From Arthrobacter sp. SPG23 (GTDB taxonomy: Bacteria; Actinomycetota; Actinomycetes; Actinomycetales; Micrococcaceae): 64,000 nucleotides of DNA. The translations under genes and the position numbers were made by a program. The notes under the pieces are model-generated. The model saw only the letters and a program-made list of their open reading frames with translations, did not search any database and was not told the origin of the DNA. Positions 1 through 7,881 of the stretch are shown piece after piece. Within the stretch, counting starts at the first letter, position 1, and each line of letters opens with the position of its first letter. Location: the NCBI RefSeq assembly GCF_000876655.1, contig NZ_JYCN01000009.1, positions 271,833 to 335,832 on the forward strand, in the 5' to 3' direction.

Positions 1-793
1 TCAGGGTGCGGGCCAGCGGAGTGTGGTACCGCTGGTGGGCGCCGGCCAGTTCGATGACGACGGCCTGGCCGGCCTCGAAGCGGTCCTCGCTCCAGGTCAG
101 GTGCGGGGTGTCCGCGGCCTCGCCCGTGGGCAGCATCGGCACGATGGCGGGGTAGTCCCCGCCGATGCCGTTGGCGCCCTTGATTTGCGCCTGGCTGATG
201 GCCGCCGCGGCATCGCACTGTCGGACGCCGACGTCGATCGTTTCGACGGCCGCCTCCATGGCCGCCATGCAGACCTGCGCCGCGCCGCGCATCAGCTGGA
301 TCTCCGCGGGGGACTTGATGGAGCGGACCCAGTTGACCAGCTCGAAGCTGTCCACGAGTGTCCATTCCGGGATGGCGTTGACCAGCGAGCGGTAGGCCTT
401 GGGGGAGAAGAAGTGCGAGTCCATTTCCAAGCCCACGCAGCCCTTGGCCGCCGGGGCAATGAGGTAGCGCTCGCGCAGGGCAAAGGCCACCCAGTCGAAG
501 GGGTGCACGTGCGGGCGGTGGACGTACTGCTCCGGGTATCCCACGATGCAGTCCTCAGGCAGCCAGGTGGTGCGGGAGGCGCCGCCGGCGTCCATGGCCC
601 GGGTGAAGAGCAGCATGGGGCCGTCCGCGGGAACGAAGACCAACTGCGGGGTGTAGAAGGACCACGCGTTGTAGCCGGTCAAGTAGTAGATGTTGGCCGG
701 GTCGGTGACAAGCAAAGCCGAAAGACCTTGTTTGGCCATGCGCACGCGGACACCGGCGAGCCGGGCGTCGTACTCCTCTTGGCTGAACAGCAA
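1..793 (-). CDS. M24-family hydrolase, ectoine hydrolase (DoeA/EutD)-like, partial
   Basis: The reading frame runs off the left edge, so the C-terminal part (about a third) is missing; 264 residues are visible. It starts at TTG 793, chosen because GGAGG lies 6 nt upstream and no other in-frame start is near. An N-terminal creatinase-like domain leads into the pita-bread M24 domain. Stretches such as LTGYNAWSFYTPQ, RAMDAGGASRTTWLP and PHLTWSEDR resemble ectoine hydrolase DoeA/EutD more than generic Xaa-Pro dipeptidases; this is from memory of the family, without alignment. DoeA opens the ectoine ring to N-acetyl-diaminobutyrate. The gene follows a hydroxyacid dehydrogenase on the same strand, with an 18-bp operator-like palindrome in the 90-nt gap. 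The neighbouring class III aminotransferase and semialdehyde dehydrogenase would fit the later steps, but no DoeB deacetylase is visible. It could instead act on another cyclic amide or a dipeptide. Confidence 0.75.
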   Translation of the reverse strand, partial: MLFSQEEYDARLAGVRVRMAKQGLSALLVTDPANIYYLTGYNAWSFYTPQLVFVPADGPMLLFTRAMDAGGASRTTWLPEDCIVGYPEQYVHRPHVHPFDWVAFALRERYLIAPAAKGCVGLEMDSHFFSPKAYRSLVNAIPEWTLVDSFELVNWVRSIKSPAEIQLMRGAAQVCMAAMEAAVETIDVGVRQCDAAAAISQAQIKGANGIGGDYPAIVPMLPTGEAADTPHLTWSEDRFEAGQAVVIELAGAHQRYHTPLARTL

Positions 794-815
794 AAGACAC
801 CTCCGAGTTAATTGG

Positions 816-833
816 TAGATTGTTTACAATCTA
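816..833. promoter_or_regulatory. Palindromic operator upstream of the M24 hydrolase
   Basis: The sequence TAGATTGTTTACAATCTA is a perfect 8+8 dyad around a central TT. It lies 23 nt upstream of the hydrolase start. Its core ATTGTTTACAAT matches ATTGTTGACAAT at 1898-1909 in all but one base. The TTGT-NN-ACAA form is typical of GntR-family (FadR-type) repressors, so a catabolic repressor encoded outside the window is the likely binder. Confidence 0.6.
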
Positions 834-883
834 GACCATGTGGTGCGGCTCACACAAACCGCCGGGTTTTGTAGTTTTGGGTG

Positions 884-1873
884 TCAGCTGCTGCTGACGT
901 AGCCGCGTTCCTTGTCCACCACGTTGGCAAGTCTCCCGCCTGCCGTCCAGTGCTCAAGGTTGTCCAGGAACTGCCTTGCCAGCGCGTCGCGCCAGCCGAC
1001 GACATCGCCGCACATGTGGGCTGACATGTGGACGTTGTCCATGGCCCAGAAGGGGTGGGATGCCGGGACGGGCTCTTCGCTGAACACGTCCAGCGAGGCA
1101 GCTGCAATCCGGCCTTCGCGTAGGGCTTCAATAAGAGCCGGCTCGTCCACTAGTGCGCCGCGGCCAACGTTAACGAGGTGCGCGGAGGGTTTCATGGCTG
1201 CCAGGGCGCGGGCGTCCACCATGTTGCGGGTCTGTTCGGTGAGCGGGGCGATCAGCACCACGTGGTCCGCCCAGCCGGCGTGCTCGGCCAGGTCCGCGCT
1301 CGGGTGAACCGTGCCGAAGTCGGGATCGTCCTCGCGGGCCGCGCGTCCCACGCCGCGGACCTCCAGTCCCACGGCGCGCAAGAGGCGGGCGGTGGCGCGG
1401 CCGATTCCTCCGGTACCCACCACCAGGGCGTGCGAGCCCGCGGTGCGGGTGAGTTCGCGGTGCTGCCAGGCGGCTCGCTGCTGGAGGCTCTTGCTCAGGT
1501 GCAGTTGCTTGTCGTGGGCCAGGATGGAGGCCAGGACGAACTCCGCGATGGGCTGATCGAAAGTGCCGTGGGCATTGGTCACCACCACGTCGGAGGAACG
1601 CAGTTCGTCGAACATCATGGCATCCACGCCGGCGGCGGCCACATGCACCCATTTTAGCGAATCCGCGTGCGGCCATGCGTCACGCAGTGCGGCGGAAAAG
1701 AAGTCCCAAAGGAACAGTACGTCGGCTCCCTGCGAGGCTTCCGCGAGGCCGGCGGCGTCGGTCACGGTGACGTCGGCCCGGGCTTCGATCTCGTTGAGGT
1801 TGCAGGGGAGGGGCTGCCCTTCAGCGGCGAGTATGACGACGCGGGGCGCTCGGGTATTTTCAGTGTTACTCAC
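884..1873 (-). CDS. D-2-hydroxyacid dehydrogenase family protein
   Basis: This 329-aa NAD(P)-dependent dehydrogenase has the two-domain fold of the D-isomer-specific 2-hydroxyacid dehydrogenases. The Rossmann glycine motif GTGGIG is at residues 153-158. The catalytic set is present: Arg238 in NVGRGAL, Glu267 in SEEP and His286 in MSAHMCGD. It would interconvert a 2-oxo acid and a D-2-hydroxy acid; the substrate is not predictable. The start is GTG 1873 with only a weak SD. It is transcribed away from the aminotransferase gene, and the 65-nt gap holds one operator copy. The hydrolase gene follows 90 nt downstream. Together with the D-lactate-dehydrogenase-like flavoprotein at 3225-6317, it suggests a hydroxyacid intermediate in the pathway. 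Confidence 0.85.
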   Translation of the reverse strand: MSNTENTRAPRVVILAAEGQPLPCNLNEIEARADVTVTDAAGLAEASQGADVLFLWDFFSAALRDAWPHADSLKWVHVAAAGVDAMMFDELRSSDVVVTNAHGTFDQPIAEFVLASILAHDKQLHLSKSLQQRAAWQHRELTRTAGSHALVVGTGGIGRATARLLRAVGLEVRGVGRAAREDDPDFGTVHPSADLAEHAGWADHVVLIAPLTEQTRNMVDARALAAMKPSAHLVNVGRGALVDEPALIEALREGRIAAASLDVFSEEPVPASHPFWAMDNVHMSAHMCGDVVGWRDALARQFLDNLEHWTAGGRLANVVDKERGYVSSS

Positions 1874-1897
1874 ACCACAACCGTACGGGATCGCAGG

Positions 1898-1909
1898 ATT
1901 GTTGACAAT
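1898..1909. promoter_or_regulatory. Second operator copy in the divergent promoter region
   Basis: ATTGTTGACAAT lies between the divergent hydroxyacid dehydrogenase (GTG 1873) and aminotransferase (around 1918-1939) starts. It is the same dyad as the core of the 816-833 site with one centre base changed. One regulator could therefore control both arms of the cluster. Confidence 0.55.
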
Positions 1910-1938
1910 AAACAGATGTGACCTGCATCATGGAATGC

Positions 1939-3216
1939 ATGACTTCCCTTAGCCCCGCACTCAAGCAAGCAACCCCCGTCGTTGTGGACCACGCTCTTGG
2001 CAGCTGGATCCACGGGACCGATGGCAAGGACTACCTGGACTTCACCACCGGCATCGGTGTGACCAGCACCGGCCATTGCCACCCCAAAGTGGTGGCAGCC
2101 GCTCGCGAGCAGGTGGGCAAGATCATCCATGCCCAGTACACCACGGTGATGCACAAACCCCTCCTGAAACTGACCGAAAAGCTCGGCGAGGTCCTCCCGG
2201 CAGGCCTTGACTCCGTTTTCTATGCAAACTCCGGTTCCGAGGCGGTGGAGGCCGCCGTCCGCCTGGCCCGTATGGCCACCGGCCGCCCCAACATCGTGGT
2301 TTTCCAGGGCGGCTTCCACGGCCGCACCGTCGCCGCCGCCTCCCTGACCACCGCGGGCACCAAGTTTTCCGCCGGTTTCGCCCCGCTGATGGCCGGCGTC
2401 CACATGTCCGCGTTCCCCTATGCCTACCGCTACGGCTGGGACGAGGCACTGGCCGTGGAGTTTGCCCTTCAGGAGCTCGACTACCTTCTGCAGACGCGCA
2501 CCGCGCCCAACGACACCGCAGCGTTCCTCATCGAACCCGCGCTGGGCGACGGCGGCTACCTGCCCACCCCGCCGGCCTTCATGGAGGGACTGCGCGAACG
2601 TGCAGACAAATACGGCATCCAGCTGATCTTCGATGAGGTCCAGGCCGGCGTCGGCCGCACCGGCAAGTTCTGGGGCCACCAGTACTCCGCGGCGACACCG
2701 GACATCATCGTCACCGCGAAGGGCATCGCCTCCGGCTTCCCGATTTCCGCCATCGCCGCCTCCACCGAGACCATGTCCAAGGCCTGGCCCGGATCCCAGG
2801 GCGGCACCTACGGCGGCAACGCGGTCTCTGCCGCGGCCGGCGTGGCCACGCTCGAGGTGGTCAAGGAAGAGGGCCTCGTGGAGAACTCCCGGATCCGCGG
2901 CGAGCAGCTGCAAGCCGGGCTTAAGGAAATCCAAGAGCGCTTCCCGGTGATCGGGGACGTCCGCGGCCGCGGCCTCATGCAGGGCATCGAATTCACCGGC
3001 GAGGACGGCAAGCCGGACGCCGCAACGGCCGCCGCGGTCCAGCAGGCCACCACGGACCAGGGCCTGCTGACCCTGACGTGCGGCCCCGCCGGCAACGTGG
3101 TCCGCCTGATCCCGGCCCTGGTGGTCACCGCCGAGGAAATCTCCACCGGCCTGGAGCGTTTCGAGGCTGCCGTGGGTGCCGTCGTCGGCGCCGTCCCCGC
3201 CACCGCCGGAGCCTGA
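1939..3216 (+). CDS. Class III PLP-dependent aminotransferase (GABA/diaminobutyrate type)
   Basis: A fold-type I aminotransferase of the GabT/DoeD/ornithine transaminase class, about 425 aa. The PLP region is clear: IFDEVQAGVGRTG supplies the Asp that contacts the pyridine N, and AKGIASGFP holds the Schiff-base lysine. It should move a terminal amino group from an omega-amino acid or diamino acid to a keto acid, giving a semialdehyde. The gene for a semialdehyde dehydrogenase lies two genes downstream. ATG 1939 was chosen because it begins the conserved N-terminus (MTSLSPALKQ). In-frame GTG 1918 and ATG 1930 are alternatives; none has a good SD, so a leaderless start is possible. The stop is 8 nt before the next gene's ATG. 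If the cluster degrades ectoine, this would be the DoeD step. Confidence 0.85.
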   Translation: MTSLSPALKQATPVVVDHALGSWIHGTDGKDYLDFTTGIGVTSTGHCHPKVVAAAREQVGKIIHAQYTTVMHKPLLKLTEKLGEVLPAGLDSVFYANSGSEAVEAAVRLARMATGRPNIVVFQGGFHGRTVAAASLTTAGTKFSAGFAPLMAGVHMSAFPYAYRYGWDEALAVEFALQELDYLLQTRTAPNDTAAFLIEPALGDGGYLPTPPAFMEGLRERADKYGIQLIFDEVQAGVGRTGKFWGHQYSAATPDIIVTAKGIASGFPISAIAASTETMSKAWPGSQGGTYGGNAVSAAAGVATLEVVKEEGLVENSRIRGEQLQAGLKEIQERFPVIGDVRGRGLMQGIEFTGEDGKPDAATAAAVQQATTDQGLLTLTCGPAGNVVRLIPALVVTAEEISTGLERFEAAVGAVVGAVPATAGA

Positions 3217-3224
3217 GCCAAGCG

Positions 3225-6200
3225 ATGACTGTATCTTCCCCGCCTGACGCTTCCGTCGCCGTCGTACCTTCTGCTGCGCCCAATCCGGCGCAGCGGGCGG
3301 TGCTGGACCGGCTGTCAGCGGTCGGGATCAGCGCCGACAGCTCGGCGCGGCGGCTGGCCGAATACTCCTACGACGCTTCCAACTACCGGGTGCCTCCGCT
3401 TGCCGTGGTGTTTCCGCGGTCAGCGGAGGACGTGGTGGCCGCGCTGGCGGTGTGCCGGGAAACCGGGACCCCGCTGATCAGCCGCGGCGGGGGTACGTCC
3501 ATGGCGGGCAACGCGATCGGGCCCGGCGTGGTGCTGGACTTCTCCCGGCACATGAACAGGATCCACGGGCTCGATGAGGGAGGCGGCACCGTGGACGTGG
3601 ACCCGGGCGTGGTGCTTGCCGTCCTTTCGCGGGAGGTGGAGAAGGCAACCGGCAACCGGTTCACGTTCGCCCCGGACCCGTCGTCCAAGAACCGCGCCAC
3701 CGTGGGCGGCGCGCTGGGCAACGACGCCTGCGGCAACCACTCCGTCCGCTACGGCCGAACCTCGGACCACGTGGTGGAACTCGACGTCGTCACCTCCGAC
3801 GGCGCCCGGCTCACCGCCACTGCCACCGGGCTGCGCGCCACACACCCGGAGGACAGCGCCGCCGCGGCCCGCGCCATGGCCCTCACCACCTCGCTCAAGG
3901 AGTTGGCCCACAACAACCTGGCCGGCTTCCGCACTGAGCTGGGCCGGATCCAGCGACAGGTCTCGGGTTACCACCTGGCCAACCTGCTGCCGGAAAAGGG
4001 CTTCAACGTGGCCCGCGCCCTGGTGGGCTCCGAAGGCACCTGCGTGATCGTCACGGGTGCCCGCATGAAGCTGGTGCCCAAACCTGCCAGCGCGCTGCTG
4101 GTCTGCCTCGGCTACGCGGACGTGGTGGACGCCGCGCGGGACATCGAAACCATCCTCGAGTTCTCCCCGGCCGCCGTGGAGGGCATCGACGAGGCGATCG
4201 TGGACACCATGCGCTTCCGCCGCGGCGAGGGCGCAGTGCTCGGGCTGCCGGAAGGCAAAGCCTGGCTGTACGTGGACCTCGACGGGGACGACCCCACCGA
4301 GGTGAAGGCGCAGGCCAGCCGCCTGCTGGCCCGCCTCCGGGAAAATGGCCGCCTCGTCGAAGGCCGGCAGGTTCCGGACGCGGTGGAGAGGGCTTCCCTC
4401 TGGCGCGTCCGCGAGGACGGCGCCGGGCTCTCGTCCCGGCTGTCCACGGGCGGCGAGTCGTGGCCCGGATGGGAGGATTCCGCCGTCGCGCCCGAAAACC
4501 TGGCGGACTACCTCTCCGATTTCCGGGAACTGCTGGACCGCTACGGCCTCCAGGGCGTCATGTACGGGCACTTCGGCGCCGGCTGCATGCACATCCGCAT
4601 CACCTACGATCTGCGCACCGAGGAAGGCCGGGACGTCTTCCGGCGGTTCTCGAGCGACGCAGCCCGGCTGGTGGTCCGGCACGGCGGCTCGCTCTCCGGC
4701 GAACACGGCGACGGCCGGGCCCGGTCCCAGCTGCTGCCCCTGATGTACTCGCCCAGCATGCTGGAGGCGTTCGCCGCCTACCGCCGACTGTGGGATCCCG
4801 CCGGCATCCTGAATCCGGGTTCGCTCACGGATCCGGACCCGCTGGATGAGAACCTGGCGCTGAACGGCGTGCCGCAGCGGGAATGGCGGACCAGCTTCGA
4901 CCTCCGCCCCCTGCACTCCGGCGGCGGGTCCTCCGCGGAGACGGACAACCCGGCAGACGCGGGCGGAAGCGGCATCGATCCGTGGGTCCATGCCGTCCAG
5001 GGCTGCATCGGCGTGGGCCGCTGCCGCACAGATTCCGGCGGCGTGATGTGCCCCAGCTACAGGGCCACCCGCGACGAGAAGGACTCTACCCGCGGCCGTT
5101 CCCGCGTGCTGCAGGACATGGTCCGCGGTGCCCGCACGGTGGAGGAAGGCTGGAAGTCCGAGGAGGTCCGCGAGGCCCTGGACCTCTGCCTGTCCTGCAA
5201 GGCCTGCTCCAGCGACTGCCCCACGGGCGTGGATATGGCCAGCTACAAATCCGAATTCTTTGATCACTACTACCGGGGCCGGCTGCGGCCGCTCTCGCAC
5301 TTCTCCCTGGGCTGGCTGCCGCGGTGGCTGAAGATCACCGGCCGCGTCGCGCCGCTGGTCAACGCCGTGCTGGCAACGCCGCTCGGCAAGGCGGCCGCGA
5401 TGCTGGGCGGCCTCACCACGGAGCGCTCCCTGCCCCGGTTCGCCGGCGGCAACGAGTGGCAAAGGGAGGTTGCGGCGGCGGGCGTAGTGATGCCGGGTGC
5501 CGGCGGCGCTGCTGATGCGAATGCCGCAGACGGCGTGGTGCTGTTCGTGGACACGTTCACCAAGGGCTTCCGGCCCGAGGTGGCGGGTGCCGCTGCCCGC
5601 GTGCTCACCGGTGCGGGGGAGCGCACCGAATGCTCGGCGGATGCGTGCTGCGGGCTGACCTGGATCTCCACCGGCCAGCTGGACACCGCCAAGAAGCTGC
5701 TGGGCAACGCCGCCGACGTGCTCGACGACGGAACCGACCGCCCCATCGTGGTGGTGGAGCCCAGCTGCGCGGCCGCGCTCCGGAAGGACCTGCCCGAGTT
5801 GGTCCACACGGAGCAGGCACGGCGGGTGGCGGCGCGGGTGCGCAGCTTCGCGTCGCACGTGGACCAGCTGGCACGCTCCGGCTGGACGCCTGCCCCGGCG
5901 GAGCCGCTTCCGGAACAGGTGGTGCTGCAGACGCACTGCCACGAGTACTCCGTCTTCGGCGCCGGCACGCAGAAGGCCGCGCTGGCCGCGACCGGCGTTA
6001 CTGAGGTGGTGGACGCCACGGGCTGCTGCGGCGTGGCAGGGAACTTCGGCTTCGAAAAGGAGCACTACGAGGTGAGCATGCAGGTGGCGGAGCAGGCACT
6101 GGCTCCGGCGCTGCGCAGCACCGGCCCGGAGTCCGTGGTGCTCACCGACGGCTTCTCCTGCGCCATGCAGGTCAAGCAGCTCGACGCCGAGCGGCCCGGC

Positions 6201-6317
6201 CGGCACATCGCCCAACTCCTCGATCCGGGCACCGGCGATTCCGGCTCAAACCAGACCATTCTGACCCGCCCCGCGGCGGCCCCGAACTTTCCGAACACCA
6301 ACGAAAAGGATTCCTGA
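3225..6317 (+). CDS. FAD-binding and (Fe-S)-binding oxidoreductase, D-lactate dehydrogenase-like
   Basis: This 1030-aa flavoprotein fuses all parts of a quinone-linked D-2-hydroxyacid dehydrogenase. The PCMH FAD-binding domain includes SRGGGTSMAGNAIGPG. The FAD-oxidase C domain includes GHFGAGCMHIR, GEHGDGRARS and GILNPGSL. A ferredoxin-like part follows, with C-x4-GRC...GVMC-PSY and CLSCKACSSDCP. Last is a GlpC-type cysteine-rich domain with CCGLTW, HCHEYSVF and CCGVAGNFG. The family oxidises D-lactate, glycolate or D-2-hydroxyglutarate and passes electrons to the quinone pool. ATG 3225 is 8 nt after the aminotransferase stop, so the two genes are co-transcribed. A longer open frame upstream only overlaps the aminotransferase. 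It probably oxidises a hydroxyacid made in this pathway. Confidence 0.88.
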   Translation: MTVSSPPDASVAVVPSAAPNPAQRAVLDRLSAVGISADSSARRLAEYSYDASNYRVPPLAVVFPRSAEDVVAALAVCRETGTPLISRGGGTSMAGNAIGPGVVLDFSRHMNRIHGLDEGGGTVDVDPGVVLAVLSREVEKATGNRFTFAPDPSSKNRATVGGALGNDACGNHSVRYGRTSDHVVELDVVTSDGARLTATATGLRATHPEDSAAAARAMALTTSLKELAHNNLAGFRTELGRIQRQVSGYHLANLLPEKGFNVARALVGSEGTCVIVTGARMKLVPKPASALLVCLGYADVVDAARDIETILEFSPAAVEGIDEAIVDTMRFRRGEGAVLGLPEGKAWLYVDLDGDDPTEVKAQASRLLARLRENGRLVEGRQVPDAVERASLWRVREDGAGLSSRLSTGGESWPGWEDSAVAPENLADYLSDFRELLDRYGLQGVMYGHFGAGCMHIRITYDLRTEEGRDVFRRFSSDAARLVVRHGGSLSGEHGDGRARSQLLPLMYSPSMLEAFAAYRRLWDPAGILNPGSLTDPDPLDENLALNGVPQREWRTSFDLRPLHSGGGSSAETDNPADAGGSGIDPWVHAVQGCIGVGRCRTDSGGVMCPSYRATRDEKDSTRGRSRVLQDMVRGARTVEEGWKSEEVREALDLCLSCKACSSDCPTGVDMASYKSEFFDHYYRGRLRPLSHFSLGWLPRWLKITGRVAPLVNAVLATPLGKAAAMLGGLTTERSLPRFAGGNEWQREVAAAGVVMPGAGGAADANAADGVVLFVDTFTKGFRPEVAGAAARVLTGAGERTECSADACCGLTWISTGQLDTAKKLLGNAADVLDDGTDRPIVVVEPSCAAALRKDLPELVHTEQARRVAARVRSFASHVDQLARSGWTPAPAEPLPEQVVLQTHCHEYSVFGAGTQKAALAATGVTEVVDATGCCGVAGNFGFEKEHYEVSMQVAEQALAPALRSTGPESVVLTDGFSCAMQVKQLDAERPGRHIAQLLDPGTGDSGSNQTILTRPAAAPNFPNTNEKDS

Positions 6318-6318
6318 C

Positions 6319-7812
6319 ATGACAACCCAGACCACCAGCACTGCCCGGACCTCGCAGAAGGCGCTCGACGCGATCGCCAAGGTCAGCACCGGCCTGTTCA
6401 TCGACGGCGAGTGGGCGGAAGCCGCCTCCGGCAACCGGTTCGACGTCGTCAATCCCGCCACCGAAGAGGTCATCGCCACGGTGGCCGACGGCGGTCCGGA
6501 AGACGCGCAGCGGGCCATCGAAACTGCCGGCCGCGTGCAGAAGCAGTGGGCTAAAACCTCGCCGCGGGAGCGCAGTGAAATCCTGCGCCGCGCCTATGAC
6601 CTGGTCATGGCCCGGCAGGACGAACTGGCCCTCATTATGACCACCGAGATGGGGAAGCCCTTCGCGGAAGCCAAGGGCGAGGTGGCCTACGCGGCCGAGT
6701 TCTTCCGCTGGTTCTCCGAGGAAGCCGTGCGCATCGGCGGCGACCTCACCACCACGGGTGACGGCAAGAACCGGATCCTCGTGTCCAAGGAGCCTGTGGG
6801 CCCGTGCGTGCTGGTCACGCCATGGAATTTCCCGCTGGCCATGGGGACGCGCAAGATCGGCCCCGCGATCGCTGCCGGCTGCACCATGGTGTTCAAGCCG
6901 GCAAACCTCACGCCGCTGTCCTCCCTGGCGCTGGTGGACATCCTCATCGAGGCCGGCCTGCCCAAGGGCGTCCTCAACGTTGTCTGCACCACCAAGGCCT
7001 CGGATGTGGTGTCGCCCTGGATGGCCAGCGGAATTGCCCGCAAGGTCAGCTTCACCGGCTCCACCGAGGTGGGTGTGCGGCTGCTCCAGCAGGCGTCGCA
7101 GCACGTGATGCGCTCCTCGATGGAGCTCGGCGGCAATGCGCCGTTCATCGTGTTCGAGGACGCGGACCTGGACCGCGCCGTGGAAGGCGCCGTGGCCGCG
7201 AAGATGCGCAACATGGGCGAGGCCTGCACGGCTGCCAACCGGCTCTTTGTCCAGCGCCCCATTGCCGACGAGTTCGCCCGCCGGTTGGCGGCCCGCTTGA
7301 GCGCGCTGTCGGTGGGCGACGGCGCGGAGTCCGGCACCGACGTCGGGCCCCTCGTTGAAGAGAAGGCGCTCACCAAAGTGCAGGAGCTGGTGGACGACGC
7401 CGTGTCCAAGGGTGCCACCGTGGTCTGCGGCGGCTCCCGTCCGGAGCGCCCCGGCTACTTCTACACGCCCACAGTGCTGTCCGGCGTCAGCCCGGAATCC
7501 GACCTGATGAGCCAGGAGATCTTCGGGCCGGTGGCTCCGGTGGTTCCCTTCGACACCGAAGAGGAAGTCACCCGGCTCGCCAACGACACCCCGTGGGGCC
7601 TGGTGGGCTACCTGTTCACACAGGACGTGGATCGCGGCTTCCGCATGGGGGACGCGCTGGAAGTGGGCATGGTGGGGCTCAATACCGGCATCGTGTCCAA
7701 CCCTGCGGCGCCCTTCGGCGGCATCAAGGCCTCCGGACTGGGCCGCGAGGGCGGACGCGTTGGCATCGAGGAATTCCTCGAGACCAAGTACATGGCCGTA
7801 CCGCGCGGTTAA
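6319..7812 (+). CDS. NAD(P)-dependent (succinate-)semialdehyde dehydrogenase
   Basis: A 497-aa aldehyde dehydrogenase superfamily enzyme, close to GabD in style. The cofactor loop reads TPWNFPLAM. The general base Glu is in MELGGNAPF, and the catalytic Cys is in NMGEACTAANR. The C-terminal PFGGIKASGLGREGG is typical of succinate-semialdehyde dehydrogenases. It should oxidise the semialdehyde produced by the neighbouring aminotransferase to an acid (succinate or aspartate). ATG 6319 follows the previous stop by one base and has AAAGGA upstream, so translation is coupled. The exact substrate is inferred from context only. Confidence 0.88.
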   Translation: MTTQTTSTARTSQKALDAIAKVSTGLFIDGEWAEAASGNRFDVVNPATEEVIATVADGGPEDAQRAIETAGRVQKQWAKTSPRERSEILRRAYDLVMARQDELALIMTTEMGKPFAEAKGEVAYAAEFFRWFSEEAVRIGGDLTTTGDGKNRILVSKEPVGPCVLVTPWNFPLAMGTRKIGPAIAAGCTMVFKPANLTPLSSLALVDILIEAGLPKGVLNVVCTTKASDVVSPWMASGIARKVSFTGSTEVGVRLLQQASQHVMRSSMELGGNAPFIVFEDADLDRAVEGAVAAKMRNMGEACTAANRLFVQRPIADEFARRLAARLSALSVGDGAESGTDVGPLVEEKALTKVQELVDDAVSKGATVVCGGSRPERPGYFYTPTVLSGVSPESDLMSQEIFGPVAPVVPFDTEEEVTRLANDTPWGLVGYLFTQDVDRGFRMGDALEVGMVGLNTGIVSNPAAPFGGIKASGLGREGGRVGIEEFLETKYMAVPRG

Positions 7813-7881
7813 GACCTGCGCAGCTAAACCCCAAGGCGGCCGATTTTGCTAACGAAAAATAATTCCCTGAAGGACGAACCG

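Noticed and set aside
3420..6215. 931-aa minus-strand frame antisense to the FAD/Fe-S oxidoreductase
   Set aside because: It is a typical high-GC shadow: His/Gly/Arg-rich with no domain motif, while the plus strand has a complete enzyme.
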